Below are positions 48,444-59,649 of a DNA stretch of 64,000 bases, piece after piece. The position numbers were made by a program, and so were the translations under genes. The notes under the pieces are model-generated. The model made no database searches, was not told where the DNA came from, and was given only the letters and a program-made list of their open reading frames with translations. Source of the DNA: Takakia lepidozioides (lineage: Eukaryota; Streptophyta; Takakiopsida; Takakiales; Takakiaceae); the NCBI GenBank assembly GCA_030704615.1, contig CM060731.1, positions 35,526,001 through 35,590,000 on the forward strand, written 5' to 3'. How positions within the stretch are numbered: the first letter of the stretch is position 1; each line of letters starts with the position of its first letter.

Positions 48444-48963
48444 CTAATTCAAATAAATGGTGATCAACACACCCCCTTCTGTTGTATATAAGGTTCCATA
48501 CTTAGCCATGTAGATATCAACGCCAGATTTGTCTGCATTGTCGTAGCCTACAATGCTTCGATCGGAATCCACATCGACATGGTTATGTGTCCCAGCACCT
48601 TCCACCCAGATCTCGATATGAACACTACTTACTAGATCGTCATACTGGTCACCCTCTGCATGCACAGTAGGCAACACAATGTTAAGGTTTGCATTCAAAT
48701 TGACCACAGGGAACAGCACGGCCATTCACATCGTTGGCAATAATTAGAAGCAACATCTGAGAAACAAACTTACGAGAAGTTCCAGCAGCGATGACGCGAT
48801 TGACGAAGCCTGATGTGCCACAGCAATTGTAGGAGGTAGTCGCTGTGATTGCTCGTGAGCTCCCATTGCTCACGTACGTGTTGTAAGTTGCTGTGGCTCC
48901 AGAAGTATAAGCCACAACCATGACAAGGAGGAGCAGGCCTTTGGCCTGAGTTAACATGAACAT
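48444..48963 (-). CDS. Small secreted protein, 2 exons, about 133 aa, unknown family
   Basis: Exon 1 is 48963-48774, exon 2 48655-48444, with a 118-bp intron (GTAAGT donor, GCATGCAG acceptor) and preserved frame. I use the ATG at 48963; the codons before it contain no other ATG. Residues 1-24 (MFMLTQAKGLLLLVMVVAYT...) form a signal peptide. The mature part of about 110 residues starts TYNTYVSNGSSR, has only one Cys pair (CC), and alternates polar and hydrophobic residues (VHIEIWVEG, GGVLITIYLN), suggesting a beta-sandwich. A TATA box lies upstream. I do not recognise the family. It could be a lectin-like or defence-type apoplastic protein, which is a guess from size and signal only. It sits alone among repeats. 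Confidence 0.7.
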
Positions 48964-49097
48964 GTTCGCAGTCGTATTCAATCAGTGTTGGCTATAGGCT
49001 ACAACAATGGATCACCTTCAAGGGAAATCGGTTGGTACCACTGTAGACTCGAGAGCTGAGATGATGTTACTGAAGAGACTGGCCGCCGCATGGCCAC

Positions 49098-49104
49098 ATT
49101 TATA
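49098..49104 (-). promoter_or_regulatory. TATA box of the secreted-protein gene
   Basis: The minus strand reads CTATAAATG about 135 bp before the ATG at 48963, leaving room for a 5' UTR of about 100 bases. A good match by sequence and position; not otherwise tested. Confidence 0.55.
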
Positions 49105-50001
49105 GTCTTATTAAGGTCCCCCCAAAGTCCGTGGTCCACAATACTTATCTACCTAGTCAAACCGACACCTGAAATCTACAACACGTATGTCAACACTTGA
49201 AATCTTGACAGAGTGTAGTTGAAAAGTGTGAAACCCTTCAAATCAACACGTGTAAGACTTCAAAAGTGTCGAGACTTCAGACACACTGTCATCTAGCTGC
49301 ATTATTTCCGTGCATCGGTTGGTAATATGATCTTACCTACCCGGGTTGATATCAGGTAGGTGAGATCATACTTACTAACCCGGGCCCACTTTTTTCTTAG
49401 ACTAAAAATTGCCAAAAAGCTACAAAAAAAAAAAGGTGGGCCCGCGACACCCCTATTCAAAAAACAAACGGGGGCAAAAATAAAAAATATCGCCAAAACT
49501 GGGCAGGGCCCTGGCCAACTTGCCAGAAAGCACCATGGGAACCCACCTTTTTCGCCTGGGAACTGGGGAGCATGGCGCCCTAAATCCAAGGGCCGTCGCC
49601 CCATCGCACCAAGAGTTAGAGAGATTTTGCCACCTACACCTATCTCCACCGCGCGATCTCCAGCCAGTAGCCATATTGCAGCCATATATTGCCATATTAC
49701 ACCGTCCGATCGCCATATTGCACAATACTTTGCATACCTGTAGCCAGGTAGGATCCAGGTGGACATTGTACATGTCGCCACCGCTGCACTTAACCGCAAA
49801 ACATTTCGCCGCCTCCACGCCTAGGCAGAAATTGAAAAGAAAAAGGGCTGATTGATATCAATATTGATACCCAGGTTGGATATACCAGTCCAACACTGGT
49901 CGAGTCGCAATGGACTGCCACACTAATGGCAAAATGAATGAGATTAACAAGAAAACCCACATGTCTTTTGAGACACATAGGGCCCCATATACCATATTGA
50001 A
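49105..50001. other. Unassigned stretch with one hairpin
   Basis: No gene is recognised. A 15-bp inverted repeat (49326-49340 and 49356-49370, one G/T-type mismatch) is present, and GCCATATT recurs four times in 49664-49725. A CCAACACTGG at 49891-49900 resembles the end of the hAT element at 52.6 kb but has no partner nearby. Confidence 0.4.
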
Positions 50002-50415
50002 TGGCAAGTAATAGAAGAGGGCCGGGAGTTTAATGCGCCTGGGCCCGTTAATCGTACGTGGCCCGCCGCCCACCCGCAGCCGCGCCCCCCTAAGTCTGGC
50101 GCCTCAGATCCGCGCGGTCACCGTTACGACGCCCATGTCGTGGTAGGCCCCACGCAGTCTAGAGTCTCTTTTTTTGTATAACTAACATTAAATTCAGATT
50201 ACTGATAATGTAGAAGCACGCAGCCCAGTGGTGCGATCGTTCCTTCCTGAAGCTATGGTTTCAGGGTCGCACTTCAACAGTTCTGCAACTGAGGCTTTTT
50301 GCGCTGCTACTTCAAAAAAATTCTAAGTCCTGAGTCGATGCCCATCGTCACGCATAGTCACACATGTATGGAAATACATGAGAAATATAGGGTTGTGGGC
50401 CCGGTCTCAGGTTGA
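50002..50415 (+). repeat. Left terminal inverted repeat
   Basis: Pairs with 51365-51778. Ends inward around GGTCTCAGGTTG, where the match to the right arm fades. Confidence 0.8.
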
Positions 50416-50689
50416 CATACTGTCAAATCTCATGTATTATGCAAATACATGAGAAATATATGGACATGCATGTTCCCGATAAGCTCCCAATCTTTGTAAT
50501 TTTGCTACTTCAAAAAAATTGTAAGTCCCTGCGAAAGTAGTTACATGGTGACTATACTTGGATGAAAATCTTTGAAAATAGTCATAAAGGAGAAAATGTA
50601 TGGTCAGGCATGAATACATGAGCTGTCTTCATGCACAAGTCTTGAATGGTATATATTATAATTATGTATGACAAGTATATCATACTTCA

Positions 50690-51120
50690 AACCATGTATT
50701 TCCATGCAGTATCAATACTTTATCTCTATGCATAAAAATCGTGAACTCACGGGTTCAATTTACAATGGATGAGATGGTGACTATGAATCTTCATATCTAT
50801 ACTAATATCATTCTTTTTATTTTCAATCGTTGCAAAGTCATACATGATTTGAATGCATTGTCATATCTATTAGCGTAGTCATACATACATGATGTCATGT
50901 CTCATTCATGCATATTTCTTGTGGCATATGTATGACAATGCATCAAACTTGTCATGTATTTTCATGCATTATTAAAACTCTATTTCTATGCATACAAGTC
51001 ATGAGGTCGTTGGTTCATATAACAATGAATGAGATGATGAGTATGAATCTTAATATCTCTACTAATAGAATTCTTCTATTCTTATTACTTGAAAAATAAA
51101 ATTGCATGTGTCATACATGG
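50690..51120. repeat. Internal direct repeat of the long-TIR element
   Basis: About 50693-50845 and 50954-51117 are related head to tail. Both run from CATGTATTTYCATGCA through CTATGCATA, GGTTCA, CAATGRATGAGATG and GTATGAATCTT-like steps to TCATACATG. This indicates an older internal duplication. Confidence 0.65.
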
Positions 51121-51364
51121 AATACGTGACATCTGGTATTATTTTCATGCACAATCACACATAAGAAATCAGTTGCATTGTCATACATACATACAGACAT
51201 ACGATGTGATGTGTGTCCATGCAAGACTTCTGTCTGAAGACAACTGATGTATTTCCATGCATGACCATTTATCTCTCATGTACGACTATGCAAGATGAAC
51301 ATTTAAACTTGGAACTTTTTTGAAGTTGCAAAATCAAACAAAAACTATTATATGACATCATACA

Positions 51365-51778
51365 CTAATTGGTACCCGAACCTGAGACCCCACTTGCATG
51401 ACCATGTATTTCTCATGTATTTCCATACATGTATGACTATGCGTGAAGATGGGCATCGACTCAGGACTTAGAATTTTTTTGAAGTAGCAGTGCAAAAAGC
51501 CTCAGTAGCAGAACTGTTGAAGGTCGACTCTGGAACCTCCGCTTTCAGGTAGGAGCGATCGCCCCACTGGGCTGCGTGCTTCTACATTATCAGAACTCTG
51601 AATTTAATGTTAGTTATACAAAAAAAGGGACTCTAGACTGCATGGGGCCTACCACGACATGGCGTCGTCGCGGTGACCGCGCGGATCTGAGGCGCCAGAC
51701 TAGGGGGGCGCGGGCGGCGGGCCACGTATGCTGACCGGGCTGGTCATTAAACTCCCAGGCCTCTTCTATTACTTGCCA
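51365..51778 (-). repeat. Right terminal inverted repeat
   Basis: Reverse complement of 50002-50415, ending ATTACTTGCCA at 51778. Confidence 0.8.
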
Positions 51779-51785
51779 TATTAAA

Positions 51786-52555
51786 TAGCCACCATCAAGT
51801 CCTCATGCATGGACACCTTATTCATTGTCAACCATGCAAAGATACGAACCTTGATCATTAGGATGCCACCCAGTGCCAAGTTTTTCTTTCTCAGCAAGAC
51901 AGAAGGCCACGTCGACAAGTTCTGGCTAAACCCTAATATATTTTAGCCAAAATGTCACATTTTTGTAGCCAAATAAATATATTGTTAATAATTAAATTAT
52001 TGAAGGGAAAAAGAAGAGTTAAATCCCAAAGGGTGCCATACAACAGTCAACCATGACCAGGAAGAAAAATGAAGCTTGGGAACAATTGCATGGTGGCTCT
52101 TGTTGGTCAAGGCTACTCAGAAATTAGATGGCTGGCAGAAAATATGGGTGCAAAATCTACAACCCTGGCAGGCATTTCTCACTCTTTACCTTCACACCCA
52201 AGTGCCTCAACCCCCCCTTTTTTTTTTCTTTTTTTTCTGTATCTTGACCATTCTCTTTTCTAACTGAGAGGAAGGTTTTCATCCAGGAATGGATGGATGG
52301 CCAATCAGGCTATCAATATTTCACAGATCCACTGTGGAGTTGCTTAGCATCCATCTAGGTTGATGCTAGTTGTTCTCGCATTGATACACTCCTTATAGGA
52401 GGACAGTTCCACCTTCACTGATTACGGTATGTGTGCCCGAATGGCGATTCAAGGGGGTTTTAATTTTTTTCCCCACAAATAATTATTATAAGAAAGTTTC
52501 AGGGCCACTGCCCTTTACCCTTTAAATAAAAAAAACTCAACCTAATATCTTCTAC
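51786..52555. other. Gene-free stretch
   Basis: AT-rich sequence with T-runs (52211-52242) and no recognised gene. Confidence 0.4.
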
Positions 52556-52794
52556 CACCAGCTGGTAGCTCAGTTGGATAGGGCACTGAGTGCCACCCAG
52601 GTGATTCTGGGTTCAAATCCTGCAACCTTGTCGGGTGTGGTATAATCCAGTGTTGGCCGGGTATCACATTTTGGGCATATTAAAGGGTCTGGTAAGGCAT
52701 ATTCATTTAAAGTGGTATGGAGGCATATAATATGTTGGTTCCAAAATTAAGTCGGTTATAGGTTATCAATAGAAAGGTCCCCCCAAAAAAGTGT

Positions 52795-52862
52795 CTCGGT
52801 TATCAATATGCCGGTTATCCAAGTGGAAGGTTATCAATATGCCGGTTATCCAAGTGGAAGAC
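52795..52862. repeat. Subterminal repeats of the hAT element
   Basis: GGTTATCAATATGCCGGTTA followed by TCCAAGTGGAA occurs twice head to tail (about 52797-52829 and 52828-52862), and a shorter GGTTATCAATA lies at about 52760. Confidence 0.75.
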
Positions 52863-53421
52863 TACCGGGTCCTATATTACAGTCATCAATAATGGTTTTA
52901 TTTTTTTATTTTCTTAAAAAAGAGAAACACCTTGCTCACAAATTAGGCCCTGTGAGAGGAAAATTTGATTTTCAGCTATGATATATTCAGAGGTTATTTT
53001 TTCCTCTTGTATCTCTCCGACATTCATGTCCTTATTATAAAGCTTGAGGCCATATATATATATATAGATTTCAAGAGGACCAGAAAATAATAGTAATAAT
53101 AAAGAGACAAAACACAGATCAGAAACCTTAACGGAGGGATGAGAGAATTGATTGAAAAGATGTCAATGGCGGCATGATAGAGCAGACATGCATTCTTGCA
53201 TGGCGGCGAAATCAAATCAGTTGAAAGCATTTCTCTTGGACCCTGCACCTCCATTATCTAGAACCGCCTCTACGTCATACATGAAATCTGATTTCAACAG
53301 TGAGTCATTTGCCCCATTTGTTTTACCTTACACTAGAGAGAAAGACATGTATCATAAAAAAATAACCAAAAATTCGGACTGACAATGAGGACAATGTATT
53401 GTATATGTAATTTCTAATTAC

Positions 53422-53689
53422 CTACATAACATCATCAGCTGATATTTCATCATCCATGTCATAAGCCTGTGATTCAGAGGCATACACATCCATGAAAGCC
53501 TCAACTCTACGCAACCTATCCACGGATTGTCCAGCAGTAGCTGCTCTTCGGTCAAACAACAGATCATTGGAAAGACCTACATCACGTTGCTGATGTATTG
53601 AATGCAAAGCTTGGGACTCGGCATACAAAGGTAGATAAAACGATGAAAGAGGACTTTGGGGTAGACTGATGGTCCGCACAATCCCATCA
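53422..53689 (-). CDS. Exon-like open frame inside the hAT element, unknown
   Basis: A minus-strand frame follows an AG acceptor at 53690 and runs about 88 codons to TAG at 53422. It has an acidic C-terminus (YDMDDEISADDVM) and a SVDRLRRVEAFMDVY helix-like stretch. It could be the last exon of a decayed transposase or a captured host-gene exon. No hAT dimerisation motif is visible and no upstream exon was found. Confidence 0.35.
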
Positions 53690-54108
53690 CTGCATCACAC
53701 ATACATATATACTTATGTTAACAAATCAAATGGGAATGGTTTGCTTTGCAAATAATATAGAGATTGCAACAAAGGGAATGGAGGCGAGACATACGCCTCG
53801 ATGGCCTTTGCCCGTTCCCTTCCATAGCCGGGTCCCTGCGGGCTGCACTTTCCGGTTGTGCACGTATGCATAACCGGCAGATAATTGCCGGGTATGAATG
53901 TCTAAATGACATACCCGGCCAACACTGGTATAATCTTCTCCCCCTTCCCTTGGGCGGTGTCCCTAGAGCCTTGCGCTCGGCGCCTCATGGCGAGGTTACT
54001 ATGAAAGAGGTTATTTTCTCCTCTCACCACAATTATTAAGGGGCCTGCAGTGATTTGTGAGCGGTCGCCTGGGTATTTCCCTTAAAAAATAAATAAATAA
54101 ATAAAAGT

Positions 54109-56509
54109 ACCTCCTCCTGTCCTCACATTGGCCTAGATTTCTTCTAAATGTAAAAAATGAATATCTTCTTATCATCTTAATGAAAGAGCTAGAGTCTAGT
54201 ACAAATTTTACTAGGAGGGTGACCTAATAAGCCTACCAGCAAAGTCCACCAAGTCTGTCTGCACACAAGAGAGAAGTCTTCTCATCTCATCCACATCCGA
54301 TCATAAATCTGCTCTACTATCTACAACCTCGCTCGAGGAAGATTGGCGGACGACTATTGAGGCTAGCTAGCGTTAAGGCGAGCCGTAGGTTTCTTCAGAT
54401 TGAGATGTTTAAAAGTACTAATTATTAGGTTCGGAGTACCTTCGATTGACTTATACATGTTGCATCTTTTCGCAATTCTTTCAAGCAATGGAAAGAGTGT
54501 TACTGTGTTAGAGCTAACTTACATCCCAAGAAAGCAAAAAAGGAGCATGTTTTTGAGTTGAAGACCAAGACCGAGAAACAAGTTGACAAAGTTGAGCAAG
54601 ACTTCTTCTTCTTCTTTGTGACTTTGACAACATAATTGCTTGGCCTGGTGGAAGTGGCCAAGAAATGACATGAATGAAATTGGAGAGCCTAGTACGATAG
54701 CACCACTCACTCATTGCGAACATAGTCTTTTTACAAGCACCCAACAGAAGAACAACATGTGCAAATTATGCACAAGTAGAAAATGAGGGAACATTGCGCA
54801 CCCTAGCTTTCAAGAAGCTTCAGTGTGTTGGAAGTAATCTTGAAGTAGTACAATATGTTTTCTTCATTGCTTGTTTTAATCCACCAAATTCGACTGCACA
54901 AAAAGAACGAGTCGCAGCAGGCAACTTGTACACTATTTTCGGAACTACTTCAGAGACCTTCAATGGCAGCAAAAAGTGGCAAAATACGTCAGTACCGGCG
55001 AAGACATGTTGATTAGATCTTGAAATGTGACGGATTGACATGCTTGTCTTTCCCCACTTCTGGCCGTCAACCTCGACAGTCCGCAGCCCTGCTTTAGATC
55101 TCATCGGACCTTCATTCCACCAAAAACACCCTGTGCGAAAGCTCCGCAGAAAGAATAGCATTGCTCTACGTTCTCTCTACGTCGCTAATAATCGTAGCAG
55201 GGCTGAATATCGTATCATCAGATACAATTCTATTACTTGATGTCTTGGTTGTCAACTTGATTCCGCTGTCGTCTGAAGTATAAATTCCTCCCAACAATCT
55301 CTCCGCGGAGAGAAATGCTTGGTTCATACACAACCGTGTTTGCTGCAAGCTTTGAATGCGAAGCTTCAAGATACATCATCGAAAAGGAGTAAATTATGAA
55401 ACGGTTTGTCACCAATCGTAATCCGTGATTGTGGTGCCGCTCCACACATCGTAGTAGAGGTGGTCATGTTTACATCCAATGGTAGATCGAAGCTCGTCTA
55501 TCAACCTACACCAGTTTGACGAGATCTGACCCACCCAGCCATCACATTCCAAAGCCAGTTGCAAACTTAGCTCCATAAGAATCCCCTGCTCCTCTGACTG
55601 GCTTTCCCCGGCAGCATATATTATATCTGGTTGCCTTCTAAAGAGACTCTAACTTAGAACAATCCTTCTTTCATGTGCAAACACTTACAGAAAGAAAGAG
55701 AAACTGCACATGTATCTGAAACTCAGCAACCTCAGCTTCTTTAGATTATGTTCATGAGAATTGTGTAGGGGCCCATTGTTGTGGCTGGTATGATGGATAA
55801 GTTAGCATGAATTCAGCACCTGGCATCACACCCCACACCCCTGCCATGATGATTGTCCACATACCTCCACCAAGCTACAAGAAAACTAGTATCTAGATGA
55901 CAGGCATGGGAGATAGGTGATCGCAAAGGCATCAGCGACAGAGTGGCTGCCATTCTACTCATAAACTTGGACGAATCTAGTCACTAATAACTAATAGGGT
56001 AATAACTAATAACCTCGCTCCTCCAGCCTCCTTATCCGGTTTACCGAAATAGCCAAAATTCCATTATGCTTGGACGGTTGAGATTACATTAGTGAAGGGT
56101 TCAGATTTGAGGAAGAACCTTACGTTAATCCGTGAGGTGCCTCGAGAGGAGGATGGGAATGTTATTACGTGCCACGTGTAGGTCTTGGTGAGCAATCTGG
56201 GACTCTTATGGGCCAAACTTCTCCAAATAAAAAATAAATTATGGATGTCGCCAGATATGGATGATATACGTGGATGAATGTGCAGAAGAGGATGATTCTA
56301 TCCAAATTGAAGTGGATGAACAGAATATATGGCTATTTCCTGCAAAACTAAGTAGCCACAAGTGTGCGTGTAGGCAGGCACCACATTGTTTGCAGGAGGC
56401 AGTCTGCAGGCCATGGCAATGGCTTGGCCTGTCGATCAGCGATGGAGGCATTCGGAGATCAACGCAGCGCCGGCTCTCAAACCCTGCATGTCGCATTTCG
56501 AATTTCGCA
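54109..56509. other. Mostly unassigned; one 113-codon open frame
   Basis: Minus-strand 55161-54820 is open for 113 codons and reads like coding sequence in places (GLRTVEVDGQKWGK, FCAVEFGGLKQAMKK). I recognise no family, and its start may be spliced from 55166-55369. The remainder of the 2.4 kb shows nothing. Confidence 0.3.
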
Positions 56510-58900
56510 GAGCTGCCCTCAACACTTATGCTCAGGCATGCGCCTTTTAAATCCTTTTGCTTTTCAAGAAAACTGCACTGTCCATTATGTCATATCATTA
56601 TCAGTTCACTTGTGCACCATGAAGTTGAGTAAATGTTATACGTAGTCCACTGAAAGGTAGAGGGTCAAGTGTTTTTGGCATGTTCCCCACCCAACTTGTT
56701 AGTTGCAGGAGCCCTTGTTTGTAGGGTTGAGGCTGCTCATTGTAGAGTCCATAAGATGAGTGGACAGCTACTTGGTAACCATCATTAAGTCTGTATCAAC
56801 CAAATCTGCATAAACATGACAGCTATGATGTTGAAAAATCTTGTGAGCTGTAGTGGAAGTTTCTATAAGGCTGAGATTCATGGGAAATGGACAGTTATGT
56901 AGATTCTTTGTTTTTGTGCTAGGTTAACTGCCTGAAAATTGAAGTGATTAGTTGGTCTCTTCATGGGCCATAAGAATAAATTTCCATATGGTCCTTGAGA
57001 GTGGTCTGCTCCTATGTACTTGTCACTTCCGTATTGACAATCTTCTAGCAGTTGGCCACAGATGATTTGTACCCTTCTGGACACTGACCTGTTTTGTGAT
57101 CTCCAGGAGCCCTTTGGAGGTCTGGGAGTCAGAGCTGTATATGGCCACACACATGGGGGGGATTTGCGCACTCAGTCTGGACTGGGGCCAGAATACTTTG
57201 TGAAGGTGAAATGGGTAACAAATTGAGTCGCTTGCCTGTGTTTGTGGTTTGCCATGGCAACTCCTCAGCAATTATGCTGTTGCTTTGCAGGTAATAGAGG
57301 CAGATAGAAAGAGGAATAATGTTCACTAGAATGTTGTGTCTTATCCTTATCTGGTCACTGGCGAGGGTGAAGTTTTGTGTGGCTGTTAGAAACACCCACG
57401 GTCCAATGATAAGTGCCACATTCCCTGCATAACACTTCACAGGTTTGTGCAAAGACTGCCCCCTTACAGCTGGAAAGCACGTGCATGCCCACATTATCTG
57501 AAATGGATCCAAGCCAAATGTCTGTCTACAGAGCACCCTCGGCAACATGTATGCCAATTGTGGGAGTGTGGTGGATGCACACGAAGTGTTTGACAAAATG
57601 TGTGAATGAGATATGGTTACCTGGAGTATGACAATGAGGATATGCCAGACATCAGTGTGGTAAAGAAGAATGTGAGATCTATAAGCATAAGCGAAATGTG
57701 ATTCCTTTCAACGTGATGATTGCAGAATATGGCCAACATGGGTTTGGTAGGGATGCTTTCCAGTTCTATGAGCAAATGCAATGGGAAGGGGTGTTGCCCA
57801 ACAGGGTCACATTTGTTTGTGTTCTGAATGTGTGTGCTAGCCTAAGAGCGGTGGAAAAAGGCAAAGAAGTCCATGCTGACATTATCAAAGCTGGAAGATA
57901 TCATTCTGGATACTGCCCTTGTTGACATGTATGCCAAATGTGTAGAGAATGCACATGAGTATGCACAGGAAGCTCTCCATATGTATGGAAAAATGCAAGA
58001 GGAAGAGGTGGTGTCTGACAGGTCACTTTCATTGTGTTCTCAATCCATGTTAGGAGCCACAGAAAGATTACAAATTGGTCCATGTTGGCATCATTGAAAA
58101 TGAAATTCCGTTAGAGATCGTTCTGGAAACTGCCCTTGCGGACATGTATGCAAAATGCAGAAGTTTGGAGGATACACCAAGTATTCAACAATGTGGCTCA
58201 ACGAGATTTGGTCTCATGGAATGCTATAGGATATGGTTAGCATGGATGGTGTGAGGAAGCCCTCCAACTATTTGAACAAATGCAGTAGGAAGGCTTGAAG
58301 CTGGATGGTATCACATTTATATCTCCTCTTTTAATGTAGTTATGCAGGATTAGTGAAGAAGGCCATGACTACTTTGATTGTATGAGTCAAGATCATGGCC
58401 GAATTGCTACAGTAGAGCATTTTGGCTGCATGGTGGACTTATTGGTCCGCAGGATGATTAGATGAGGCTGAGGACTCCATTAACAAATGCTAATCAAACC
58501 AAGTGCTTCGGTGTGGGGGGACTTGGTGGTGTGGGGGGACTTGGTGCTTGCAGAATTTGTGGTAATGTGGTGCTAGCACAACGTGCAGCTGGTAGGTGGG
58601 AGGAACAAGCAATTGTGAGAAAAATAATGGAGGAGAGAGGTGTCAGAAAAGAGCCAGGGCGCAGCTGCATCGAGGTCAACAACCAGGTGCATACACGCAT
58701 ACATTGTAGAATTCAGGGGACCCATGCAGAGTCGACAATACTGTCAAGGGAAGAGAATAAATCCCCATCTTGGAAGTGTTGTAAGTGATTGGATCGGCAA
58801 AACAACTTTTTTCCCAACAATCTTTGATATAAACTTGGTGGCAATGTGGCAGTCACACTCGCTCTTGGTGATGTGGATAGGTGTGCCAGGAAGTATGCTG
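56510..58900. repeat. Segmental duplication, copy 2
   Basis: Matches copy 1 at 44.1-47.6 kb as described there. The block 56775-56935 is inverted relative to copy 1. About 450 bp at 58030-58480 (extra PPR-like sequence) is missing from copy 1. Confidence 0.8.
57460..58690 (+). pseudogene. PLS-type PPR protein pseudogene, copy 2
   Basis: Same gene as the pseudogene at 46.3 kb but retaining more. From 57698 a readable frame gives NVMIAEYGQHGFGRDAFQF, EGVLPNRVTFVCVLNVCAS and RAVEKGKEVHADIIKAG, classical PPR steps. Then come frameshifted repeats (VDMYAKC at 57920 and 58140) and the E-type end at 58555-58690 (ACRICGNVVLAQ, VRKIMEERGVRKEPGRSCIEV). Multiple stops remain. A short GGGGGGACTTGGTG repeat at 58517-58547 adds Gly codons. 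Confidence 0.8.
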
Positions 58901-59649
58901 AATCAATGACCAGTTTTTTTCACTGTGGAACCAAAATGAAAATTTCTTTCGCTCTAATACAACGCTTGTGACAGGTGCACATTGATGGGGTAAAGAACCT
59001 TTAGTGGTGGAGCACCTCAGTGCCTTTCAATAGACACAGCCTGGACAATCAATGGGTCTTTGGTAGCACATTATCTTGAATCACTACTTGATTACAATCT
59101 CCTATGCGCTTGATAGTGTAGATTTTGAAAATTAGTTTCATCTACATACTCACACTGACATCACTGATGTTGCTCTACCTGCAGCAAAAATTTCTTGCAG
59201 GGCACCTGCACAGCTAATGCTTGGTATATGTCGATGAAATGTTCCATTGTGTCATTTCAAATAATGAGAATAGAAAAGGAACTTGTATACATGGAACTTG
59301 AGGTGAAGTTAAACACAACCTTCAAACGTCCAATTCAAAAAGCAAATGTGAGGATGAAAGCAGCTGTAGAAGCAAGCGATCTATTGACAAGACATACCAA
59401 GAATGATTCAAAGCTGAGGGATAATCCTTACCCCAGTTCTATGCACATTGATTGCAGCTCAGTCCACATGATACACAAACTACAATGCTTAGGAACTCTT
59501 TTGGCCCTCACAATACACGTACAGAGCTACTCTTGGGTCAACCGAACAAGATTGAGCTCAATGCAGACAAAATCGGGAAAGGGACAGCACTTAAGACAAG
59601 CCCACGCACATTCCAAGGGCTCTCTGCAGCCCTCACTTCTCTGCAGCCC
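58901..59649. other. PsaN 3' flank
   Basis: No gene recognised. An open frame on the plus strand (59195-59833) runs antisense into PsaN exon 3 and is not credible. Confidence 0.45.

Larger units (their letters stand above)
50002..51778. mobile_element. Non-autonomous DNA element with about 400-bp terminal inverted repeats
   Basis: The first roughly 415 bp (from TGGCAAGTAATAGAAGAGG) are the reverse complement of the last roughly 400 bp (to 51778), with scattered differences. The arms include a GC-rich part (GATCCGCGCGGTCACCG type) and an inner AT-rich part with a CACATGTATGGAAATACATGAG motif. Flanks TATTGAA (49995-50001) and TATTAAA (51779-51785) may be an imperfect target duplication. The roughly 950-bp centre is AT-rich, contains its own direct repeats, and encodes no transposase. 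Superfamily is unclear: Mutator-like or foldback are options. Confidence 0.85.
52648..53927. mobile_element. hAT-type DNA transposon, non-autonomous, 1,280 bp
   Basis: Terminal inverted repeats begin CAGTGTTGGCCGGGTAT at 52648 and are matched in reverse complement (ending 53927), apart from bases further in. A perfect 8-bp duplication GTATAATC flanks it (52640-52647, 53928-53935). CAGTG-type ends and an 8-bp target duplication are hAT hallmarks. Near the left end the unit GGTTATCAATATGCCGGTTA recurs, as in transposase-binding subterminal repeats. No complete transposase is encoded. Confidence 0.9.
52560..54108 (+). mobile_element. tRNA-derived SINE, copy B, split by a hAT insertion
   Basis: The head (52560-52647) has pol III A box TAGCTCAGTTGG (52566-52577) and B box GGTTCAAATCC (52610-52620). 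The body resumes at 53928 after the hAT element with the same order of motifs as copy A (GCGAGGTTACT, GAAAGAGGTTATTTTCTCC, GGGGCCTG, GATTTGTGA). It ends in an A-rich (AAAT)n tail at about 54083-54108. Removing the insert and one target copy restores a continuous SINE. Confidence 0.85.

Noticed and set aside
52560-52640. A tRNA gene suggested by good A and B boxes
   Set aside because: The cloverleaf does not close as a normal tRNA, and the same head with the same non-tRNA body occurs at 9418-9637, so it is a SINE.
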